Assembly: GCF_004022705.2 (NCBI RefSeq)
Contig: NZ_RZOY02000010.1
Coordinates: forward strand, 1 to 64,000
DNA from: Mesorhizobium sp. M2D.F.Ca.ET.226.01.1.1
Lineage (GTDB): Bacteria > Pseudomonadota > Alphaproteobacteria > Rhizobiales > Rhizobiaceae
Direction of reading: 5' to 3'
DNA: 64,000 bases
The translations under genes were made by a program, and so were the position numbers. Under the pieces are notes generated by a model. The model ran no database searches. It had not been told where the DNA came from and worked only from the letters and a program-made list of their open reading frames with translations. Positions 59,497 through 64,000 of the stretch are shown one piece after another; position 1 is the stretch's first letter; each line of letters begins with the position of its first letter.

Positions 59497-59978
59497 TCAA
59501 GCAGCCGGCACCCGCGCCCGTGAAACACTCAGTCGTCGTCGCCGCGCCTATCGCGCGCGCCTTCAAGGTGTTCACCGAGGATTTCGGCAGCTTCAAGCCG
59601 CGTGAGCACAATCTGCTCGCCGTCCCGATCGCGGAAACGATCTTCGAGCCGCGGGTCGGCGGCCATGTCTTTGACCGTGGCGTCGACGGCTCAGAATGCC
59701 GCTTCGCCCGGGTGCTGGCCTACGAGCCGCCGCACAGGCTGCTTCTGAGCTGGGACATCAGCCCGCGCTGGCAGATCGAAACCGACCTCGCCAGGACGAG
59801 CGAGTGGGAAGTCCGCTTCACCGCCGAGGCGGAAAACCGCACCCTGGTCGAGATCGAGCACCGCCATATCGAACGGCATGGCCAGGGCTGGGAAAGCGTG
59901 CGCGGCGGGGTCGACAGCGATCAGGGCTGGCCGCTCTACCTGCAGCGGTACCAGGAGCTCTTTTCCCGGGCGGCCTGA
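59493..59978 (+). CDS. SRPBCC/AHSA1-type protein paired with ArsR
   Basis: The 161-residue protein starts MIKQPAPAPVKHSVVVAAPI and has the AHSA1 fold: AFKVFTEDFGSFKPREHNLL, ETIFEPRVGGHVFDRGVDGS, CRFARVLAYEPPHRLLLSWD and EVRFTAEAENRTLVEIEHRH. A hydrophobic ligand-binding pocket is expected. Coupled by ATGA overlap to the ArsR gene, it is probably the sole target of that regulator's operator. Ligand unknown. Confidence 0.9.
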   Translation: MIKQPAPAPVKHSVVVAAPIARAFKVFTEDFGSFKPREHNLLAVPIAETIFEPRVGGHVFDRGVDGSECRFARVLAYEPPHRLLLSWDISPRWQIETDLARTSEWEVRFTAEAENRTLVEIEHRHIERHGQGWESVRGGVDSDQGWPLYLQRYQELFSRAA

Positions 59979-60116
59979 CAGCAGCATCCCGCATCGGCGG
60001 ATTGACGACGATCCGACTTCACGGACGGCACTTCGCTGGACGCCGCTTTTCGCTCCGTCGGCGGAACCCTCGGCCGTATCAGAGGTTCATCCCTGTACAC
60101 CCACAGGAGATGCGCC

Positions 60117-60401
60117 ATGGACCACACAAGCCACGTAAGACTGACCAATGCCGAACTCACGCCCGCCATGCTCGAAGGCGCCACCATCTATGGCCCCGAT
60201 GACGAGAAGATCGGCTCGGTCGACCATCTGCACGGCAGCCAGGTCGTCATCGATGTCGGTGGCTTTCTCGGCATCGGCGCCAAGCCGGTGGCCGTCGCCG
60301 CCAGCCAGCTCGATTTCATGCGCGACGCGGATGGCGACGTGCATGCCGTCACCAACTGGACGAAGGACCAGCTGAAGGCGATGCCGGAGCATCGCGACTA
60401 A
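60117..60401 (+). CDS. PRC-barrel domain protein, 94 residues
   Basis: The protein starts MDHTSHVRLTNAELTPAMLE and its core, GATIYGPDDEKIGSVDHLHG with SQVVIDVGGFLGIGAKPVAV, is a PRC-barrel. Such proteins in rhizobia are linked to stress or membrane functions. CACAGGAGATGCGCC precedes ATG 60117. A strong hairpin follows its stop. Confidence 0.88.
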   Translation: MDHTSHVRLTNAELTPAMLEGATIYGPDDEKIGSVDHLHGSQVVIDVGGFLGIGAKPVAVAASQLDFMRDADGDVHAVTNWTKDQLKAMPEHRD

Positions 60402-60428
60402 GGCGCTTCGCGATCGTAGGCGAATAAG

Positions 60429-60458
60429 AACCCGGGCCGGCGATTGCCGGCCCGGGTT
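60429..60458 (+). terminator. Terminator after the PRC-barrel gene
   Basis: A perfect 13-bp stem (AACCCGGGCCGGC with GCCGGCCCGGGTT) and a 4-base loop GATT is followed by TCTGCG. It lies 27 bp after the PRC-barrel stop and 92 bp before the nuclease gene. The T-run is short but the stem is very stable. Confidence 0.75.
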
Positions 60459-60550
60459 TCTGCGTAGCGTCCGTGAGATCGTTCATGTCCGCGTCACAAG
60501 CTTCCATTGTACTTGCATATCGAAACTTCTGGTCTGGGGGAGGCAAGGCG

Positions 60551-61501
60551 ATGAGGTGGAAAGCTGCGGCGGCGTTTTCCCTGGCGGCGGTGTCGACAGG
60601 TGGGGCGATGTGCGGCCAGGCGCTGGCCTGGGGCCAGGAAGGGCATGCGGTGATCGCCGAGATCGCGCAGCACCGGCTCAGCCAGAACGCCTATGACGTG
60701 ATCGAGCAGCTCTTGCGCTCGCATCTGAAGCTGCAACCGCCGGCCACCGTCTCGCTGGCCTCGGTGGCGAGTTGGGCCGACGACTATCGCGCCGACAACC
60801 ACAAGGAGACGTCGAACTGGCATTTCATCGACATTCCGCTGGCCTCCAAGCCCGGCGACGCGACCGCCAGCACCACGGCCTATGACCCGGCGCGCGACTG
60901 CAAGGACAATGCGAGCTTCGGCGTCTGCCTGATGCGGGCGCTGCCGGCGCAGGAGAAGATCCTGGCCGATCCGGCCAAGAGCGACGAGGAACGCTGGCAG
61001 GCGCTGGCCTTCGTCATCCACCTGGTCGGCGATCTGTCGCAGCCGCTGCATTGCGTCGAGCGCCTGGACGGCAGCCAGGGCGACCAGGGCGGCAACACGC
61101 TGACGGTGAGCTTCAACGTCTACCGGCCCAAGCCCGACGGCTCGACCTATCGCGACCTCACCACCTTCCACGCGGTGTGGGATTCAAGCCTGATCCTGTT
61201 CAAATACTATGACTGGGGCAAGGTCGCGCTCGACCTCGAAACCGATGTCATCCCGCATCTGCCCGCCATGCCCGCCGCCGACCAGACGCCGGAGAAATGG
61301 CTGGCCGAGTGCCACGAAAAGGCCGAGGACGCCTATCGCGCGCTGCCCAAGGGCACGCAGATCAAGGCCGACAACCCGCATGCGGTGATCCTCGACCAGG
61401 CCTATTTCGACCAGTTCTCGCCGGTGGCGGTGGAGCAGCTCGCGCTTGGCGGCCTGCACCTGGCCGCCGTGCTCAACGAGACGCTGGCCGCCGATAAATA
61501 A
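60551..61501 (+). CDS. S1/P1-family secreted zinc nuclease
   Basis: The 316-residue protein has a signal peptide (MRWKAAAAFSLAAVSTGGAM) and a mature N-terminus at ALA-WGQEGH, the Trp being the first zinc ligand of the S1/P1 family. Further ligands are in SVASWADDYR, WHFIDIPL, and HLVGDLSQPLHCVERLDGSQ with GDQGGN (HxxxD...QPLH...D.GGN). It would cleave RNA or single-stranded DNA outside the cell. GGGGGAGGCAAGGCG precedes ATG 60551; the upstream frame is shadow. Confidence 0.92.
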   Translation: MRWKAAAAFSLAAVSTGGAMCGQALAWGQEGHAVIAEIAQHRLSQNAYDVIEQLLRSHLKLQPPATVSLASVASWADDYRADNHKETSNWHFIDIPLASKPGDATASTTAYDPARDCKDNASFGVCLMRALPAQEKILADPAKSDEERWQALAFVIHLVGDLSQPLHCVERLDGSQGDQGGNTLTVSFNVYRPKPDGSTYRDLTTFHAVWDSSLILFKYYDWGKVALDLETDVIPHLPAMPAADQTPEKWLAECHEKAEDAYRALPKGTQIKADNPHAVILDQAYFDQFSPVAVEQLALGGLHLAAVLNETLAADK

Positions 61502-61507
61502 GCCCGG

Positions 61508-62719
61508 TCATCGGCGCACGGCCGCGATGAGACAGGCACAAAGTCCGACATTGGCGGTCGCGGCCAACGCCAGCGTGGTCAGGACAAGATTGCCGCCGCC
61601 CATGCCAAGGAGCAGTGCTCCGATCGAGGGCGCCGCCGCCTGGACGATGAGGCTGGGCGTCGCAAGCTTGCCCATCAGCGCTGCGTACTGCTGAGGATCG
61701 AACAGCACTAGCGGCAGCGCGCCGCGCGCGATCGTGTGGATGCCGTTGCCGGCGCCATAAAGGATCAGTGCGAGCGCGACAAAGGTCTGGCTCGTCAGCA
61801 GCAGCCAGACTCCGGCCGCCAGCAGCGACACGGATGTCAGCATTGTCCAGATCGGATGGTGTCGATTGCGGCCAATCAGAAGCTCGGCCACGCGCGCGCC
61901 AACCTGTGATGGGCCGACCAGGGCGCCAAGGCCAACGGCGGCTGCAAGGCCGACGCCGCGCAATTGCAACAAGGTGAGCAGGTGGACGGAGAGCATGGAC
62001 GCGATCATCGCGGCCAAGGTTTGGATGGAGGCAAGCAATATGAAGCGTGTCCGCGTCCTGCTCCTAGTTGTCAGCTGTTTCGACCCCGGTTCCGCTGGCT
62101 CGGGCGCCGCGGTCGGAGGCGGCGGAATGACCCAGAGGTGGAGCGGCAGACAGATCGCCAAATGGATGGCGGCGTAGGAAAGGCAGGCAATGCGCCAACC
62201 GCCATGCTCGACCAGAAAAGCGCTGAGCGGCCAGCAGACGGTGCTGGCAAAGCCGCCGAACAGGGTCAGGTTGGTGATGGCGCCGCGCGCGCCCTGTCCA
62301 TAGAGGCGGCCGAGCGTGGCGAAGCCGGCGTCGTAAAGACCGCTCGACATGCCCAGGCCCATGAGCAGCCAGGCCAGCAGGTAGAACGGATAGACCGTTG
62401 CCGTCGCCAGCAGCGAATGCGCCGCAGCTAGCAGGAGCGAGCTTGCCGCAAGCACCGGCCGGCCACCTTGGCGTTGGATCAGCCGCCCGGTGATCGGAGA
62501 CACCAACCCGGCAAGCAGGAGTCCGCAGGACAGCCCGGCCACGACCGAGGCGAGCGACCAGCCGGTATCCCTGGCAATCGGCGCCGCAAGCACCGCAGGC
62601 AGATAATAGGACGATCCCCAGGCGAGGATCTGCGTGACGCCGAGCGCCGAAACGAGGACATGGCGATTGCGCGCGGCCGGTGCAGGCGCTTCGATCTTCA
62701 CGGATCGCTCAAAGCCCAT
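61508..62719 (-). CDS. MFS transporter
   Basis: The 403-residue protein has about twelve helices. GVTQILAWGSSYYLPAVLAA opens helix 1, LLLAGLVSPITGRLIQRQGG marks the loop 2-3 motif, and the second half begins near RTRFILLASIQTLAAMIASM. This resembles CynX/NimT-like and similar MFS members. The start ATG 62719 has a long MGFERSVKIEAPAPAARNRH leader and lies only 28 bp from the divergent GNAT start, so the actual start may be a few codons later. Confidence 0.9.
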   Translation of the reverse strand: MGFERSVKIEAPAPAARNRHVLVSALGVTQILAWGSSYYLPAVLAAPIARDTGWSLASVVAGLSCGLLLAGLVSPITGRLIQRQGGRPVLAASSLLLAAAHSLLATATVYPFYLLAWLLMGLGMSSGLYDAGFATLGRLYGQGARGAITNLTLFGGFASTVCWPLSAFLVEHGGWRIACLSYAAIHLAICLPLHLWVIPPPPTAAPEPAEPGSKQLTTRSRTRTRFILLASIQTLAAMIASMLSVHLLTLLQLRGVGLAAAVGLGALVGPSQVGARVAELLIGRNRHHPIWTMLTSVSLLAAGVWLLLTSQTFVALALILYGAGNGIHTIARGALPLVLFDPQQYAALMGKLATPSLIVQAAAPSIGALLLGMGGGNLVLTTLALAATANVGLCACLIAAVRR

Positions 62720-62747
62720 TATCAATCGAGCCTCGAAGGGAGAGCAC

Positions 62748-63266
62748 ATGCGTATCGCGGTAATCGACGAAGCCGAGGCAACGGCGCGGTTCGACGCCCT
62801 CGCCGAGCTCTTGATGCAGAGCATCGAGCATGGGGCGCTCGTCGGCTTCGTCCTGCCGTTCGACGCAGAACAGGCCCGGTCCTATTGGCAGGGCATCTTC
62901 CCCGCGCTGGCGGACGGGGAACGCCTGCTCATCTGCGCCTATGTCGAGGACAATCTCGTCGGCACCGTGCAGCTCTATCTGTCGCCGGAACCGAATGCGC
63001 TGCACCGGGCGGAGGTTTACATGCTGCTCGTGCATCGGGATTTCCAGCGGCAAGGCATCGGTTCCGCGCTCATGGCATCGGTGGAAGACGAAGCAAGGAA
63101 GAGAAAGCGCAGCCTTCTCCTTCTCGACACAGCCGAGGGCGGAGCGAGCGAGCGGCTCTATCGGCGCATGAATTGGCGGCAAGTCGGCGTCGTGCCGCAT
63201 AATTTCGTCGATCCGTTCGGCAAACCAAGGGCGTCCATCTACTTCATGAAGCACCTGACACCCTAA
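62748..63266 (+). CDS. GNAT-family N-acetyltransferase
   Basis: The 172-residue enzyme has the acetyl-CoA motif HRDFQRQGIGSALMASVEDE (RxxGxG/A form, residues ~95-114) and preceding NLVGTVQLYLSPEP and AEVYMLLVHR. The substrate is unknown. GAAGGGAGAGCAC precedes ATG 62748. It is divergent from the MFS gene with only 28 bp between starts. Its TAA stop codon is formed by the first bases of a family B repeat. Confidence 0.9.
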   Translation: MRIAVIDEAEATARFDALAELLMQSIEHGALVGFVLPFDAEQARSYWQGIFPALADGERLLICAYVEDNLVGTVQLYLSPEPNALHRAEVYMLLVHRDFQRQGIGSALMASVEDEARKRKRSLLLLDTAEGGASERLYRRMNWRQVGVVPHNFVDPFGKPRASIYFMKHLTP

Positions 63267-63369
63267 AGCGCGTCGCGATCTTTCAGATCCGCTCCATGCG
63301 CTTTGGGTTTTTGATTTTACGCATGTCTTTATCCCGAAACCGGTTCCCACTTTCGGGAGACATGCTTTA
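63264..63369. repeat. Dispersed palindromic element, family B (copy 3)
   Basis: It begins TAAAGCGCGTCGCGATC and ends GCTTTA, as in copy 2. The first TAA is the stop codon of the GNAT gene, and the last TTA is the complement of the TAA stop of the convergent arsC gene. The element thus terminates both reading frames that flank it. Confidence 0.85.
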
Positions 63370-63771
63370 AGACGTATACACGACCTTCTCGCCGTCTTCC
63401 TTGACGAACTCGCGCACCGGATGTTCGAGCAACGGCAGCACCGCCTCCGATGGCCGGCAGAGCCTTGTGCCCTTCGGCGTTTCGACGATCGGCCGGTTGA
63501 TGAGGATCGGATGAGCGAGCATGAAATCGATCAGCTCGCCATCGCTCCATTTCAGGTCGGCGAGGCCAAGCTCGGCGTAAGGCGTTCCCTTCTCCCGCAA
63601 CAGCGAGCGTGGAGCGATGCCCATCGCGCCGATCAGCTCGATCAGCCGTTCGCGGTTCGGCGGCATCTTCAGATACTCGATCACTGTCGGGTCTTCGCCG
63701 CTGGCGCGGATCATGGCCAGCGTGTTGCGCGAAGTGCCGCAATCCGGGTTGTGATAGATCGTGACCGTCAT
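63367..63771 (-). CDS. arsC: Arsenate reductase (glutaredoxin-type)
   Basis: The 134-residue protein starts MTVTIYHNPDCGTSRNTLAM with catalytic Cys11, and contains VIEYLKMPPNRERLIELIGA, SLLREKGTPYAELGLAD, and FMLAHPILINRPIVETPKGT (conserved NRPIV). It reduces arsenate with glutaredoxin. Its start overlaps the aquaporin gene's stop (ATGA). Its stop is supplied by the repeat that follows. The order aqpS-arsC is the arsenic-detoxification arrangement known from Sinorhizobium. Confidence 0.95.
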   Translation of the reverse strand: MTVTIYHNPDCGTSRNTLAMIRASGEDPTVIEYLKMPPNRERLIELIGAMGIAPRSLLREKGTPYAELGLADLKWSDGELIDFMLAHPILINRPIVETPKGTRLCRPSEAVLPLLEHPVREFVKEDGEKVVYTS

Positions 63772-64000
63772 GGCTCTGCCTTCAAGGGTTGCTGGATGAT
63801 CTCCGGCCGCAGCAGCCAGCCCATCAGCGCAAGCGCGATCAAGGCGCCGAGCAGCTCGGCTATGATGAAGCCGGGCAGATCGAGTGGCCTGATGCCGGAA
63901 AAGGTGTTGGTCAGCGAGCGCGCCAGCGCGACGGCTGGATTGGCGAAGGACGTCGAGGCGGTGAACCAGTAGGCGGCGGTAATGTAGAGGCCGACCAGCC
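63768..64000 (-). CDS. aqpS: Aquaglyceroporin, AqpS-like, C-terminal part (5' end outside window)
   Basis: The 77 visible residues, ending at TGA 63768-63770, include LVGLYITAAYWFTASTSFAN followed by PAVALARSLTNTFSGIRPLD. The second NPA box (NPAV) and the last membrane helix (AELLGALIALALMGWLL) are those of an aquaporin. It overlaps the arsC start by 4 bp. In related rhizobia AqpS exports arsenite made by ArsC. The rest of the operon (arsR, arsH) would lie to the right. Confidence 0.85.
   Translation of the reverse strand, partial: LVGLYITAAYWFTASTSFANPAVALARSLTNTFSGIRPLDLPGFIIAELLGALIALALMGWLLRPEIIQQPLKAEP

Overview
The window is about 64 kb of GC-rich DNA in which nearly every long open frame shows strong G/C preference at third codon positions. 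Three things point to an alphaproteobacterium of the Rhizobiales, most likely Mesorhizobium or a close relative. These are the family content (DUF768 pair, DUF1127, DUF2934/DUF3606-type small proteins, PrsDE-like type I secretion with a GH16 glycanase, BacA-like ABC protein, AqpS-ArsC), CTTGAC-type promoters, and several families of dispersed intergenic palindromes typical of rhizobial chromosomes. No rRNA, tRNA, CRISPR array, phage structural module, replication origin or intact insertion sequence was found. The only clear transposon trace is a transposase C-terminal fragment near 43.5 kb. The species assignment is inference.

Layout. 0-8.3 kb: GFA protein, an atypical SDR, small orphan genes, then a secretion unit (RTX-GH16 glycanase, type I ABC ATPase, HlyD adaptor). 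9.4-14.6 kb: a four-gene run (OsmC-like, FAD/NAD(P) monooxygenase, FAD oxidoreductase, MaoC hydratase) facing a protein that fuses a SARP/BTAD regulator to an alpha/beta hydrolase. 14.6-22.3 kb: an intergenic region with a possible small RNA, a 43-codon membrane peptide gene, two EamA transporters, a GlxA/AraC regulator, two small exported proteins and a TPR protein. 22.5-26.5 kb: a three-subunit molybdenum hydroxylase followed, across a 144-bp palindromic element, by a MoaD-like protein. 26.5-31.7 kb: an accessory stretch of tiny membrane proteins, a DUF768 pair, a zinc-ribbon protein, a CoiA-like protein and a Schlafen/AlbA_2 protein, locally more AT-rich. 31.9-40 kb: DOPA-dioxygenase-like protein, BacA-like ABC transporter, GGDEF/EAL protein, SPFH protein with an unknown partner, HSL-type hydrolase. 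40-46.3 kb: M20 peptidase, alkylpurine glycosylase and small secreted or cytoplasmic proteins. 46.3-54.6 kb: a LysR gene divergent from a frameshifted cupin plus alcohol dehydrogenase, a lone Flp pilin, a second CCG-DC secreted protein, a second SDR without YxxxK, a VOC protein divergent from a GcvA-like regulator, GYD protein, L,D-transpeptidase. 54.7-58.3 kb: a DMGDH-type flavoprotein plus an HpbD-like enolase-superfamily epimerase, suggesting catabolism of methylated proline or betaine. 59-64 kb: an ArsR-SRPBCC operon whose promoter and GTG start lie in a perfect 28-bp palindrome, a PRC-barrel protein, an S1/P1 nuclease, an MFS transporter divergent from a GNAT enzyme, and the 3' part of an aqpS-arsC arsenic operon running off the end.

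Main points for follow-up: the ArsR operator with a probably leaderless transcript; the redox operon paired with the regulator-hydrolase fusion; the methylated-proline module; the repeat family that supplies stop codons to adjoining genes; two frame-disrupted genes and a decayed LysR 3'-end copy; the paralogous CCG-DC secreted proteins; and genes too short for ordinary gene calling (24-60 codons), including a Flp pilin.
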